Part shown: in pieces, positions 1 to 9,797 of the stretch
Layout of the letters: each line of letters begins with the position of its first letter
Numbering within the stretch: the first letter of the stretch is position 1
Assembly (NCBI RefSeq): GCF_000214035.2
Contig: NZ_AFHG01000052.1
Location: 248,001-312,000, forward strand
Length of the DNA stretch: 64,000 nucleotides
Direction: 5' to 3'
Source of the DNA: Methyloversatilis universalis FAM5
Lineage (GTDB): Bacteria; Pseudomonadota; Gammaproteobacteria; Burkholderiales; Rhodocyclaceae
The notes under the pieces: model-generated
Told to the model about the DNA's origin: nothing
Database searches by the model: none
What the model saw: only the letters and a program-made list of their open reading frames with translations
Program-made: the position numbers and the translations under genes

Positions 1-2898
1 GACGTGCACATTGCGCGCCGCGAATTCGCCGAGTTTCGGGAAGCGGAATTCAAAATGCGGCGCGAACCATTCCAGCTCCATCGGGTAGCCGAAGGCACGC
101 AGTTCGTCGACCACGTCGCGCAGGTCGTCCCACACGAAGTGCGGCAGCATGAAGCGGTCGTGCAGTTCGGTGCCCCAGCGCTTCAGCCGTGACGGCGAGT
201 AGGGCTGCTGCCAGAAGCGGGCGATCAGCGCGCGCAGCATGAGCTGCTGGGTCAGGCTCATGCGCGCGTGCGGCGGCATTTCGAAGGCGCGCATCTCCAG
301 CAGGCCGAGGCGGCCGGTCGGGCCATCCGGCGAGAACAGCTTGTCGATGCAGAACTCTGTACGGTGCGTGTTGCCGGTGGAATCGACCAGCAGGTTGCGC
401 AGGATGCGGTCGATCTGCCAGGGCGGCGTATAGCCCATGTCGCGCGTGCGGCGCTCGATTTCGGCAAAGGCGATCTCGATCTCGTACACCGCGTCGTTGC
501 GCGCCTCGTCGATGCGCGGCGCCTGACTGGTCGGGCCGATGAACAGGCCTGAGAACAGGTAGGACAGTGCCGGGTGGTTGTGCCAGTAGCTGATCAGGCT
601 GCGCAGCAGGTCAGGCCGGCGCAGGAAGGGCGAGTCCGCCACCGTGGCGCCGCCGAGCACGAAGTGGTTGCCGCCGCCGGTGCCGCTGTGGCGTCCGTCT
701 ATCATGAATTTCTCGGTACCCAGGCGGCATGCGTGCGCGGCGTCGTAGAGGAAGGTGGTGCCGGCCACCATGTCGTCCCATGAGCGATAGGGCTGGATGT
801 TCACCTCAAGTACGCCGGGGTCGGGCGTGATGCGCAGCACCTCCAGTCGCGGGTCGCGCGGCGGCTCGTAGCCTTCGAGCACCACCGGGTGGCCGCAGTC
901 GGCCGCGGTGGCCTCGATCGCGGTCACCAGTTCCAGGTAGTGCTCCAGCGACGACAGCGGCGGCATGAACAGATACATGACGCCGTGCCGCACCTGGGCG
1001 CACAGCGCGGTGCGGGTAATCCAGCCGGCGGATTCGAAGGCACCGGGCTTGCGGTCGGTCGGGTGTGTGCCGTGGAGGCCTGCGCCCTGAGCCGCCGCGA
1101 CGTAACCCAGCCTTTGCGCGCGGTCGCTGCCCAGGTCGGTGAGCGGTGTCTGCATGCGGGTGGCGATGTCGCGCCAGGCCGGCAGCGGGGCCTGCGGCGC
1201 CGCAGGATCCGGTGCATGCACCCATGGGTAGTCAGTGGGCGCGGTCCAGGGCTGGCCATCCAGCGGCAGCCGGTAGCCGAGTGGCGAATCGCCGGGCACC
1301 AGATAGCAGCGCTCGGCGCGCAGGAACCAGGGACCGCTCTGCCAGCCGTTGCCGTCCGGCGTGCGTGCCAGCGGCAGTACGTGGCCGATGACGCTGTCCA
1401 GCCCCTGTTCGAACACCCGGCGTACCCGTTCGCGTTCGAGCGGATCTTCGAGCCGGGCGTCGAACGGATCGACGTTCACCGGCAAGCGGCGCTCGCGCCA
1501 CAGGTAGTACCACACGTCCTCGTAGGCGGGGAATACGTTGCTGCTGCCCACGCCGAGGCGCGATGACAGCAGTTCGAGGAAGCGCGCGGCATCCGCTTCG
1601 GTCAGCGCGTAATCCACCGACTCGTCGGCGAACAGCCCGGGGTCGCTCCAGATCGCCTCGCCATCGCGCCGCCAGAAGCAGGTGAGTGACCAGCGCGGCA
1701 GCTGTTCGCCCGGATACCACTTGCCCTGACCGTAATGCAGCAGTCCGCCCGGTGCATAGCGTGCCTTCAGTTTCGCCAGCAGTTCTGCGCCGAGCAGGCG
1801 CTTGGTGGGCTTGTCGGGCGGCGAGTCGGCCGTGGTGTTCCATTCGGCACCGTCACGATCGTCCACCGACACAAAGGTGGGTTCGCCACCCATGGTGAGC
1901 CGCACGTCGTGGGCATTCAGATCCAGGTCAATGCGGTGGCCCAGCGCCTCGATGCGCGACCACTGTTCGTCGCTGTAGGGTCTGGTGACGCGCGGTGCTT
2001 CCCACACGCGTTCCACCTTCATGTGATGTTCGAATTCGGACTCGCATTTCTCGCTGTAGCCGCTGACCGGTGCGGCCGACGACGGCTCGGGGGAGCAGGC
2101 GAGTGGAATGTGGCCTTCGCCGGCGAACAGGCCCGAGGTCGGGTCGAGACCGACCCAGCCTGCACCCGGCAGATACACCTCGCACCAGGCGTGCAGATCG
2201 GTGAAGTCCCGGTCCGGGCCGCTGGGGCCGTCCAGCGCTTTCACGTCCGGCGTGAGCTGTATCAGGTAGCCGGACACGAAGCGCGCGGCCAGACCGATGT
2301 GGCGCAGCACCTGAACCAGCAGCCAGGCCGAGTCGCGGCAGGAGCCGCTGGCCTTCTGCAGCGTCTCTTCCGGCGCCTGCACGCCGGGCTCCATGCGGAT
2401 GAGGTAGCGGATGTCCTTCTGCAACTGCTGGTTCAGCGCCACCAGGAAGTCGACACTGGCACGCCCGCCTGCACACAGCCCGCGTGCGTTGGCCACCCAG
2501 TGGGTGAACTTGGGCGCGTTGTCACGTCCCAGCGGCAGCTTGACCAGATAGGGGTAGAGCTCATGTCGCTGCTCGTCGCTGTAAGCGAAAGGAATCTTCT
2601 CCGCCTCGGGTTCGAGAAAGAAGTCGAAAGGATTGATGACCGACATTTCGGCCACCAGATCGACCTCGATCCGCAGTTCGCGCGTGCGCTCCGGAAAGAC
2701 CAGCCGTGCGAGGTAATTCGACTGCGGATCCTGCTGCCAGTTGATGAAGTGCCCGCCGGGTTCAGCCTTCAGCGAATAGGACAGCACCGGTGTCCGCGCA
2801 TGTGGTGCCGGTCGCAGACGCACCACCTGGGGACTCAGCATGACCGGCCGGTCGTAGCGGTAATGGGTGACATGGTTCAGCGCGACATGGATGGACAC
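1..2898 (-). CDS. Transglutaminase-like protein with DUF2126 domain (3' end cut by window)
   Basis: I translated 966 codons from a GTG at 2898 (GGAG lies 6 nt upstream) and the frame is still open at position 1, so the C-terminus is missing; family members are about 1,100 aa. The N-terminal part is a bacterial transglutaminase N-domain followed by a transglutaminase core with a visible Cys187-His236-Asp252 triad (ASGSCRDSAWLL, DLHAWCEVYLP, LDPTSG). From about residue 310 (LTMGGEPTFVSVDDRDGAEW) the protein becomes the DUF2126 domain, which carries GTGGGNHFVLGG. Such fusions usually sit with circularly permuted ATP-grasp and alpha-E proteins in a peptide-modification cluster of unclear substrate; those partners would lie left of the window. 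Its promoter must lie in the divergent gap shared with the RTX gene. Family assignment is firm; function is not. Confidence 0.88.
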   Translation of the reverse strand, partial: MSIHVALNHVTHYRYDRPVMLSPQVVRLRPAPHARTPVLSYSLKAEPGGHFINWQQDPQSNYLARLVFPERTRELRIEVDLVAEMSVINPFDFFLEPEAEKIPFAYSDEQRHELYPYLVKLPLGRDNAPKFTHWVANARGLCAGGRASVDFLVALNQQLQKDIRYLIRMEPGVQAPEETLQKASGSCRDSAWLLVQVLRHIGLAARFVSGYLIQLTPDVKALDGPSGPDRDFTDLHAWCEVYLPGAGWVGLDPTSGLFAGEGHIPLACSPEPSSAAPVSGYSEKCESEFEHHMKVERVWEAPRVTRPYSDEQWSRIEALGHRIDLDLNAHDVRLTMGGEPTFVSVDDRDGAEWNTTADSPPDKPTKRLLGAELLAKLKARYAPGGLLHYGQGKWYPGEQLPRWSLTCFWRRDGEAIWSDPGLFADESVDYALTEADAARFLELLSSRLGVGSSNVFPAYEDVWYYLWRERRLPVNVDPFDARLEDPLERERVRRVFEQGLDSVIGHVLPLARTPDGNGWQSGPWFLRAERCYLVPGDSPLGYRLPLDGQPWTAPTDYPWVHAPDPAAPQAPLPAWRDIATRMQTPLTDLGSDRAQRLGYVAAAQGAGLHGTHPTDRKPGAFESAGWITRTALCAQVRHGVMYLFMPPLSSLEHYLELVTAIEATAADCGHPVVLEGYEPPRDPRLEVLRITPDPGVLEVNIQPYRSWDDMVAGTTFLYDAAHACRLGTEKFMIDGRHSGTGGGNHFVLGGATVADSPFLRRPDLLRSLISYWHNHPALSYLFSGLFIGPTSQAPRIDEARNDAVYEIEIAFAEIERRTRDMGYTPPWQIDRILRNLLVDSTGNTHRTEFCIDKLFSPDGPTGRLGLLEMRAFEMPPHARMSLTQQLMLRALIARFWQQPYSPSRLKRWGTELHDRFMLPHFVWDDLRDVVDELRAFGYPMELEWFAPHFEFRFPKLGEFAARNVHV

Positions 2899-3305
2899 GG
2901 AAGACTCCGGCGGCAGGCGATGGATATTGCTGCGCCGAAGCAATTTGCGTGCTTGTATTCATGCCCATGTTTTTGAAAGATTTTTTAGCCGTCTTCTTGA
3001 GCCTGGCCGACGCTCGGCACCGCGCTGGTGCATCGTTGCGCAGCCGGAGCGGTTTTTCGTGCGTACCCGGAAGACTGCATTCCGCCCGCGCCTTTCAACC
3101 GTCCTTCGCGTCCGACTGTGCCGATTGTTTGAGTTTGATCATGTGTTGATCAGTACAGACGTACGACCATGGTCGTAGGCAGGGGACGATACGCAACGGA
3201 ATCTGCGGTCAGTCCGTGAAAAAAACTGTTTCGCAGCAGCCGGTTCATGCCGTCTGGCTATACTCGGTCGCTCGCTAACGAAATGACGTTTGACAGGACC
3301 GCGCC
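2899..3305. promoter_or_regulatory. Divergent intergenic region between the DUF2126 gene and the RTX gene
   Basis: This stretch of about 400 bp has no convincing gene. It contains two TGATCA palindromes at 3136-3141 and 3147-3152, exactly 11 bp (one helical turn) apart. A perfect 16-bp palindrome, TACGACCATGGTCGTA, follows at 3162-3177. A TATACT at 3259-3264 could be the -10 element for the RTX gene, but no good -35 hexamer sits at the usual spacing. Base composition is visibly lower in GC than in the flanking genes. Both divergent genes must be expressed from here. Confidence 0.5.
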
Positions 3306-5600
3306 GTGGCCACCATTACAACGCAGGACAGCAGCCTTTCCTTCCTCACTGACACGCTGGGTGGTTTCGTCAGCCGTGCCGCGATCAAACTTGACGCCTT
3401 CAGCAATCGTCTCGAAGGCATTTTCGACCCGATCTACTCGTTGATTGACTACGGGTATGTGACCAGCGCGTCCGATTCGCGCATCGTCATCAATGGCTAT
3501 TACTACCCGTATCCGCAGATGACGATTTCCGGCAGCGGCATGACCGGCAATTCGTTTTCCATCAGCCGCATCAGCTACTCGCAGACGGACGGCCTGTTCA
3601 TCACGATGAGTGGCAGTGTTCGCGGTAACGTCTATGGAGACGTTACCGGCACGGTAACCCGCGCCACGATCGGTGACTCCGAACAGTCCGTTTCCTATAT
3701 CGGAAGCATTTCCATGTCCACGGGGGTGGGCCGGTATTCTTCCGTCGTCTATACGTTGCGAGATCAATCGGGCATTGCCACCAACACGATCAGTTATGCA
3801 GGCAGTTTCACAGAAGGTAATGACGGACTGATCAGGGGGACTGTCACTTCGGTCGCCTTCCTGCGCGATCTGGATGGGGCCGGATCAGGTGCGGCACAGT
3901 CGCTGATGTCCATCAGCGGCATTTCCCGAGACGTCGTCCTGGATGCAGATTCCGGCCGCCCCTTCGGCTTTTCGACAGCGTCGACGACCGATTTCTTCAC
4001 CTCAATGATGAGCGGGGCCGACTCCGTCGTGGGCGGAGCCGGCGATGACACGCTGTACGGCTATGACGGCAACGATGTCATCAACGGCGGCCTCGGTGCC
4101 GATGAAATGGTTGGTGGTGCCGGAGATGACAGCTACGTGGTCGATAACATCGGTGACCGGGTGGTCGAGGCCAGCGGCCAGGGTAACGATACGGTGTCCG
4201 CATCGGTCGACCACACGCTGGCAGATAACGTCGAACGCCTGACGCTGACCGGCAGGGCCGTGACCGGCACCGGTAATGGCCTGAACAACGTACTGACCGG
4301 CAACGCAAGCGCGAACGTACTGAGCGGCCGGGGTGGAGACGACGTACTGGACGGTGGGGCGGGCGCGGACACGCTGATCGGAGGCGAAGGCGACGACCGC
4401 TACGTGCTGGACCAGATCGGCGACGTGGTGGTGGAAGCGGACGGAGAAGGCACGGACACGGTGCAGGTGATGTTCGCCAACGCGGGCCGGGCGGCGGTGA
4501 CGCTGTCGCTGGAGAGCCGCTACGCGCACGTTGAGAAACTGGAAGTGCTGGGTGCGGGGCTGTACGACCTTGAGGGCAACGGCAGCGCCAACGTACTGAT
4601 CGGCAACGGCTCGGCGAACGTGATCGACGGCGGAGCGGGTGCGGACCGGATGGAAGGTGGTCTGGGCAACGACACCTACGTGGTCGATGACGCGGGCGAC
4701 GTGGTGGTGGAGAGCGCGGTGCGGGGCTCGGGCGTGGATCTGGTGCGAGCGCGGCTGGACTACGTGCTGGGCGCCAACGTTGAGAACCTGACGCTGGAAG
4801 GTGCGGCACTGCGTGGAGAAGGCAACGAACTGGGCAACGTGCTGACCGGCAACGGACTGGACAACGCGCTGTACGGACGTGACGGCAACGACGTGCTGTC
4901 GGGAGGTGCGGGCAACGACCTGCTGGACGGGGGCGTGGGCATCGACAGCATGTCGGGCGGCGAAGGGGACGACACCTACGTTGTCGACAACGTGCGCGAC
5001 GTGGTGAGCGAAGGACTGAACGCGGGCATCGACACCGTGCGGTCGTCGATCAACTACGCGCTGGGCGCCAACGTCGAGAACCTCGAACTGACCGGCACGG
5101 CGCTCAACGGCACGGGCAACGCGCTGGCCAACCGGATCACCGGCAACGAACTGAACAACCGTCTGGCCGGCGGTGACGGCGCAGACACGCTGCTCGGCAT
5201 GGACGGCAATGACTGGCTGGATGGCGGGCGCGGTCTGAATACGCTGACCGGCGGCGACGGTGCGGATGCGTTCTACTTCGGCGTGGCGCCGCAGGCCGGC
5301 ACGCTGTCGACCATCACCGATTTCGATCTGGCGGACGACCGTTTCGTGCTGAAGTCTTCGGCGTTTGCCGGTATTGCCGGTCGTTTCGGGACAGGCGAAA
5401 CGCCGCTCGCAGCGACCGCTTTCCAGTCGTCCGATGACGCGGTCGCCGATACCGCTGCAGTCCGCATCCTGTACGACAGCAGCAGTGGCGCGCTGTATTA
5501 CGACGCCGACGGTTCGGGCGCGGGCGCGGCAGTGCAGTTCGCGCAGATCGGCAGCGGTCTGTCGCTGGACGCGGACCACTTCTTCATCACGACCGCCTGA
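3306..5600 (+). CDS. RTX calcium-binding repeat protein, probable type I secretion substrate
   Basis: 764 aa from a GTG preceded by AGGA. The first 240 or so residues have no motif I recognise and are rich in Ser, Thr, Gly and Tyr. From about residue 241 the protein is built of RTX nonapeptides (GGAGDDTLYGYDGNDVINGG) alternating with a module of about 110 residues containing D(T/S)YVVDN.GD.VVE and NVE.L.LTG.A..GTGN; I count four to five module copies. The C-terminal region (TITDFDLADDRFVL, LYYDADGSGAGAAVQFAQI) resembles the tail of type I secreted proteins. There is no Sec signal peptide, as expected for type I export, and no ABC exporter nearby. Likely extracellular or surface-attached and Ca2+-folded; adhesin or S-layer-like roles are possible but not shown. 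Its 3' end overlaps the convergent PepSY gene by 14 bp. Confidence 0.88.
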   Translation: MATITTQDSSLSFLTDTLGGFVSRAAIKLDAFSNRLEGIFDPIYSLIDYGYVTSASDSRIVINGYYYPYPQMTISGSGMTGNSFSISRISYSQTDGLFITMSGSVRGNVYGDVTGTVTRATIGDSEQSVSYIGSISMSTGVGRYSSVVYTLRDQSGIATNTISYAGSFTEGNDGLIRGTVTSVAFLRDLDGAGSGAAQSLMSISGISRDVVLDADSGRPFGFSTASTTDFFTSMMSGADSVVGGAGDDTLYGYDGNDVINGGLGADEMVGGAGDDSYVVDNIGDRVVEASGQGNDTVSASVDHTLADNVERLTLTGRAVTGTGNGLNNVLTGNASANVLSGRGGDDVLDGGAGADTLIGGEGDDRYVLDQIGDVVVEADGEGTDTVQVMFANAGRAAVTLSLESRYAHVEKLEVLGAGLYDLEGNGSANVLIGNGSANVIDGGAGADRMEGGLGNDTYVVDDAGDVVVESAVRGSGVDLVRARLDYVLGANVENLTLEGAALRGEGNELGNVLTGNGLDNALYGRDGNDVLSGGAGNDLLDGGVGIDSMSGGEGDDTYVVDNVRDVVSEGLNAGIDTVRSSINYALGANVENLELTGTALNGTGNALANRITGNELNNRLAGGDGADTLLGMDGNDWLDGGRGLNTLTGGDGADAFYFGVAPQAGTLSTITDFDLADDRFVLKSSAFAGIAGRFGTGETPLAATAFQSSDDAVADTAAVRILYDSSSGALYYDADGSGAGAAVQFAQIGSGLSLDADHFFITTA

Positions 5601-6729
5601 TGCCGGCGCGGCGCTGGCCGGTCAGCGCCTTGGCGCGGGCCTTCTGACGCCAGCGCATCCAGCCGGTCACGAACAGGAGGGCCGGCAGCAGGCCGGCGAT
5701 GCACATGAGCACGCGGCCGGTCATGCCGAAGGCCTCGCCGTTGTGCAGCGGGTGCAGCCAGTTCAGCACGGTGTCGCCGCCGGTGTCGCGGGCGGCGTCG
5801 CGTTCGGCGACGATGGCGCCGGTTTCCGGATGCACCCACACCTGGGTGCGCGGGAAGCGCCGGCTCGGTTCGTCCGGCTGGTGCAGCACCACGCGCCAGG
5901 CGCCGCCTTCCAGCGACGGCGATTCCACCCAGCGCAGTTCCCGGCCAGGAAAGCGGCCGCGGGCGACCGCAACCGCGTCGGCGGCGGTGATGGCGTGGTG
6001 CATGGGCGGCGTGACGGCCCGCAGATCGGGCATGCTGAACAGCGGCGACACCGGTGCAATCAGCGCGCGGGTCTGGTCCGGCAGCGCCAGTGCGGCGCCG
6101 GTCAGTGCCAGCGTGACCAGCAGCACCGCACCCCAGCTGCCGGACAGCACGTGCAGGTCATAGGTGAGGCGCGCACGCCCGTGTCGCAGCACCGGCTTCA
6201 GCGCGTGCAGCAGGCGCCCCTTGCGCGGCCACCACAGCCACAGCCCGGACCCCAGTGACAGCAGCATGAGCAGGCCGGCGATGCCGACCGCGGTCTTGCC
6301 CGGCCGGTCCAGCAGCAGCGTGTAGTGCAGGTCGTAGATCCAGGTGACCGCGGTATCGCCCCAGAAGGCGGCACGGGTGATGGCCAGCGTAGCCGGGTCC
6401 AGCGTCACCAGCAGCGGCGCGAAGCTGCGCTCGGCGCGTTCGGCCGGCCGGTAGTAGCGTGCCATCAGCGGCACGCCTTCGTGCAGCGGCAGTTCGATGC
6501 GCCAGGCGCCGCTGCGCTCCGGGTGAGCCGCCCTCAGCGCCGCGAAGGCGGCGTCCAGATCCACGTCCGGCGCAGGCGTGCTGGCCACGGTATGCGGGTT
6601 CAGCAGCCGGTCCACCTCGGTGTAGAACACCAGCACGCTGCCGGTCAGGCCGAACATGACCAACAGGCCGCCGAGCGAGATCCCCAGCCACAGGTGACAG
6701 GCCAGCCAGAAGCGGCGTGCGCGGGTCAT
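5587..6729 (-). CDS. PepSY-associated transmembrane protein
   Basis: 380 aa. The first membrane segment (FWLACHLWLGISLGGLLVMF, about residues 7-26) is followed by a periplasmic PepSY region. There are further segments near 150 (AVGIAGLLMLLSLGSGLWLW), 195 (GAVLLVTLALTGAALAL) and the C-terminus (LMCIAGLLPALLFVTGWMRW), the last ending in basic residues. This is the common inner-membrane PepSY_TM family found beside TonB-dependent receptors and thought to help metal or siderophore reduction or uptake. Here it starts 19 bp after the receptor gene and is almost certainly co-transcribed with it. Substrate cannot be read from the sequence. Confidence 0.85.
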   Translation of the reverse strand: MTRARRFWLACHLWLGISLGGLLVMFGLTGSVLVFYTEVDRLLNPHTVASTPAPDVDLDAAFAALRAAHPERSGAWRIELPLHEGVPLMARYYRPAERAERSFAPLLVTLDPATLAITRAAFWGDTAVTWIYDLHYTLLLDRPGKTAVGIAGLLMLLSLGSGLWLWWPRKGRLLHALKPVLRHGRARLTYDLHVLSGSWGAVLLVTLALTGAALALPDQTRALIAPVSPLFSMPDLRAVTPPMHHAITAADAVAVARGRFPGRELRWVESPSLEGGAWRVVLHQPDEPSRRFPRTQVWVHPETGAIVAERDAARDTGGDTVLNWLHPLHNGEAFGMTGRVLMCIAGLLPALLFVTGWMRWRQKARAKALTGQRRAGIRRS

Positions 6730-6748
6730 GTCCGGCCCTTTCGCCGAC

Positions 6749-8782
6749 TCAGAACCGCGCTTGCAGCGACGCGAACACCGCGCGCGGCTCGCCCGGCGAA
6801 TGGAGCGACTGGGCGCCGTCGTGCCACACGTATTCGTAGTAGCGGTCGGTCAGGTTGCGCACCTGCAGGTCGGCGCGCAGCGTCGGGGTGAACTGGTAGC
6901 TGGCCTGCGCGTTGAACAGCAGATAGCTGCCGAAGCGGCCGGCACTGTTGGTGCGCTCCAGGTAATAGTCGCCCTGGGCACTGGCCCACAGTGACAGCTT
7001 CAGCGCGTCGCTGGCCGCGTAGTCCGCGCCTGCATTCAGCAGGAAGTGCGGCACATGGTCGATTTCCTTGCCCTCGGTGGCCGGCGCCGACGATTCCGCC
7101 TTCAGGATTTTCGAGCGCTGCAGCGCGGCCGCCATCCACAGGCCGAGCTGAGGGGTGGCCTGGGCGTTGAGTTGCAGGTCGATGCCGCGGCGTTCGGTCT
7201 TGCCGATGCTCTCGCTGCTGTTGGCCGGGTCGTTCAGCTTGCGGCGCGCCTCGTTGCTGGCGGTCTGTTCCCAGACGGCGAGCCGGCCGTCCAGCCAGGA
7301 CAGCGGGCGGAAGCGCAGGCCGGCTTCCCAGCCTTCGTTGATCGACGGATCCAGATCCCGGGTCTGGGTCACCTTGTAGCTGGCGGTGCCGACACCGATC
7401 TGGAAGGTGCGGCCGTAGTTGGCATACACCGCGTAGCGCTCGTCGAACGAATACACCGCGCTGATCTTGGGCTGGTGCACATTGCCGTAGTCGTTGATGT
7501 CGAAGCGGCGGCCGTTCAGCAGGTTGTCGTAATGCCCGGTCAGCACGTCGGTGCGCCAGGCCGGCACGATCTTGAGCTGGTCGGTCGGCTTGATCACCGC
7601 CTGGACGAAGGCGCCGTAGATGTCCAGTTCGAACTGCTGGTTGCGGGTCTGCGCAGTACGCACCCGGTTCGCGGTGGTGTAGCGCTCGCTCACGTTGTCC
7701 TGCCACTCGGCGCTGACACCGCCGACCAGCGCGAACTCCTTCGCCCAGCTCACGTCCGGTCGCCAGGTGAGCGTGCTCATCGCGCCCAGATGTTCTTCAC
7801 TGGTGTAGCGCTCCTGCTGCGACACGCCGGCCGAGAAACGCACGAAGCGCCTGTCGTCGATCTTGTTCATGTAGGCCACCGAGGACCAGAACAGGCGCTC
7901 GCCCAGTTCGACGTCGGCGTGCGCGCTGAACTGGTCCAGCGTGCGGTCGCCGCCGTCGCTGGCGTTGTGGGCCGGCGACTGGTCCGGGTCGGTGCGCGCC
8001 TGCAGCCGGGTCAGGTAGCCGGCTTCCTGCGCCTTGGCGTCCTGGTGACGCACGATGACGCCGAAGCGGGTGTCGCCGCCGGGCGAGAAGAACCACTTGC
8101 CGCTGGCGCTCACCTTTTCTGTTTCGCTGTGGTCGCGGTAGCCGTCGCTGTTGTACACGCTGACCGCGTAGTTCTGCGAAAAACCGTTGTGTTCGATGCC
8201 CAGCGCTGCCTGCGCATCGCGCGTGTTGAAGCTGCCGTAGCTGGCCCGGCCCTGCATGTAGTTGCCGCCGGTACGGGTGATCACGTTGGCGTTGCCGGCG
8301 ATGTTGTGCAGGCCGTAGCGCGGGTCGTTGGTGCCGCGCACCACTTCGATGGCGTCGATCTCGAGCGGAATCGCCAGTTCGAGGTAAGGCATGTTGCCGT
8401 CGTTGCTGTTGCCGGGCACGCCATCGACCAGCAGCTTCACCGCATTGATTTCGCCCTCGCCATTGAAGCCGCGCATCGAGAACTTGCCCGACACGTTGCC
8501 CTGGTTGAAATTGGTCAGCATGACGCCGGGCATCTGGCCGAACAGCTGCCAGTTGTGGGTCACCACCTGATTCTCGATGCGCTCGGCGCCCAGCACGTCG
8601 ACCGAGGTGGGCAGGCTGCGCGCCGCGATCGGGCCGGCGTTGTCGAGGATGTTGACGGCGCCCAGCACAAGGGCAGCGCCGTCGAGGGTGCGGGTCTCAT
8701 CGGCGGCCGTCGCGGGCAGGTGGGCGAGGGCGGCAAGCAGCGCGCAGGCCAGCGGCGCGCGGCGGAAGGTGGGGGTGTTCAT
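6749..8782 (-). CDS. TonB-dependent outer-membrane receptor
   Basis: 677 aa with a signal peptide (MNTPTFRRAPLACALLAALA, cleavage near TAADE). The plug domain spans about residues 50-180, with LPTSVDVLGAERIENQVV, MRGFNGEGEINAV and LLVDGVPGN. The remaining 500 residues alternate in the way of a 22-strand barrel. The C-terminus, NLTDRYYEYVW to SLQARF, ends in the Phe needed for BAM-assisted insertion. This fits the siderophore-receptor class. It lies upstream of the PepSY protein and downstream of a DUF2946 gene, an arrangement typical of iron, copper or other metal uptake. I see no Fur box I would defend. Confidence 0.88.
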   Translation of the reverse strand: MNTPTFRRAPLACALLAALAHLPATAADETRTLDGAALVLGAVNILDNAGPIAARSLPTSVDVLGAERIENQVVTHNWQLFGQMPGVMLTNFNQGNVSGKFSMRGFNGEGEINAVKLLVDGVPGNSNDGNMPYLELAIPLEIDAIEVVRGTNDPRYGLHNIAGNANVITRTGGNYMQGRASYGSFNTRDAQAALGIEHNGFSQNYAVSVYNSDGYRDHSETEKVSASGKWFFSPGGDTRFGVIVRHQDAKAQEAGYLTRLQARTDPDQSPAHNASDGGDRTLDQFSAHADVELGERLFWSSVAYMNKIDDRRFVRFSAGVSQQERYTSEEHLGAMSTLTWRPDVSWAKEFALVGGVSAEWQDNVSERYTTANRVRTAQTRNQQFELDIYGAFVQAVIKPTDQLKIVPAWRTDVLTGHYDNLLNGRRFDINDYGNVHQPKISAVYSFDERYAVYANYGRTFQIGVGTASYKVTQTRDLDPSINEGWEAGLRFRPLSWLDGRLAVWEQTASNEARRKLNDPANSSESIGKTERRGIDLQLNAQATPQLGLWMAAALQRSKILKAESSAPATEGKEIDHVPHFLLNAGADYAASDALKLSLWASAQGDYYLERTNSAGRFGSYLLFNAQASYQFTPTLRADLQVRNLTDRYYEYVWHDGAQSLHSPGEPRAVFASLQARF

Positions 8783-8901
8783 CGCGTGATCCGTCAGGTG
8801 CGGAGCGGCGGCGTTCGCCGCGACGCTCCGGTCAGTGCAAGCGCAGTGGCACGGCGACGCGGTGCGTCATCGTGCAGCGGGCTGCGCGCTCAGGGCGGGA
8901 A

Positions 8902-9273
8902 TCAGACGATGTAAGGCGGTGCGCGCGGCTGCGCGGGGGCCCACGCAAACGGCGGGTGCGGGGCATGCAGGAAGAGCGGCGGCAGCGCGTCGGCGCCAGT
9001 CGCCAAGGTCAGTCCGGCGACCACCGGCCGGACCGGAATGAAGGGCGTGTGCTGCGCCAGACAGAAGGGGCAGTGCGCACCCGACATGGCCATGCCCGGG
9101 TCACTGTCGTCGCCGTTGTCGGCGACGCGCTCGATGCCACGCACGGTACACAGTTCCGAATAGCCGGCGTCCTGCGCCATGCCCTGCATCACCAGCGGCG
9201 CGAGCGCATTGAACAGGAGCGCCACGAAGGCGATCCAGGCAAGGCTGCGGCGGGGGATGAAGGCGGACGACAT
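8902..9273 (-). CDS. DUF2946-like small protein
   Basis: 123 aa if translation begins at MSSAFIPRR (9273). An in-frame extension to 9333 exists but would leave only 2 bp before the divergent regulator start. One hydrophobic segment (LAWIAFVALLFNALAPLVMQ) is followed by Cys-containing stretches ELCTVRG and HCPFCLAQH, then a Pro-rich tail ending in PPYIV. CPFC resembles the conserved motif of DUF2946 proteins, which often accompany TonB receptors and copper genes. It lies 119 bp upstream of the receptor gene on the same strand, so probably heads that operon. A metal-handling role is inference only. Confidence 0.65.
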   Translation of the reverse strand: MSSAFIPRRSLAWIAFVALLFNALAPLVMQGMAQDAGYSELCTVRGIERVADNGDDSDPGMAMSGAHCPFCLAQHTPFIPVRPVVAGLTLATGADALPPLFLHAPHPPFAWAPAQPRAPPYIV

Positions 9274-9335
9274 GGGCGCGGATGATACCGCGACCGGCTG
9301 GCGGCAGGACCGTGCCGGCGCGTTAAACTTCACTC

Positions 9336-9797
9336 ATGACTGCTCAGGAAACCCCGATCTCCGATGGCCTGAACGCCGCTCCGGCGTCTTCGGCCTCGCT
9401 GCGCCTGCATTTCCACAATGGCGAGCGGCTGGGGCCGGGCAAGATCGAACTGCTGGAACATCTGGCGCGCGAGCGCTCGATTTCCGGCGCCGCGCGGGCC
9501 ATGGGCATGGCCTATCGCCGCGCCTGGCTGCTGATCGACGACCTGAACCGCATGTTTGCCGAGCCGGTGGTGAAAACCTATCCCGGCCGTTCGCAGGGCG
9601 CGGGCGGGGCGGAACTGACCCCGTTCGGCGTGCGGCTGATCGCGCTGTTCCGCGCGGCCGAGCGGCGTACCGCCGAAGCGGTGGCGCTGCAGCTGCGCGA
9701 ACTGGACGAGGCGCTCAATCCGCTTCCGCTGGCGCGCCCGGCTTCTGCGGCAAGTCCGGCGCCTGCGCCGGCGATGCGGAACGCGGACGCCGGCTGA
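9336..9797 (+). CDS. ModE-like winged-helix transcriptional regulator (one domain)
   Basis: 153 aa. Residues about 30-110 form the ModE/LysR-type winged helix: GPGKIELLEHLARERSISGA, AARAMGMAYRRAWLLIDDLN, and GAELTPFGVRLIALF. The molybdate-binding (TOBE/Mop) half of classical ModE is absent; only a Pro/Ala tail of about 40 residues follows. Short forms like this are frequent in proteobacteria and either sense molybdate differently or act constitutively. The gene is convergent with modC and their 3' ends overlap by 83 bp. The likely target is the modABC operon, whose start carries an inverted repeat at 12350-12373. Confidence 0.83.
   Translation: MTAQETPISDGLNAAPASSASLRLHFHNGERLGPGKIELLEHLARERSISGAARAMGMAYRRAWLLIDDLNRMFAEPVVKTYPGRSQGAGGAELTPFGVRLIALFRAAERRTAEAVALQLRELDEALNPLPLARPASAASPAPAPAMRNADAG

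Noticed and set aside
4002-5579. 525-codon open frame opposite the RTX repeats
   Set aside because: Periodic antisense of Gly/Asp-rich repeats, giving Val/His/Arg repeats with no family features.
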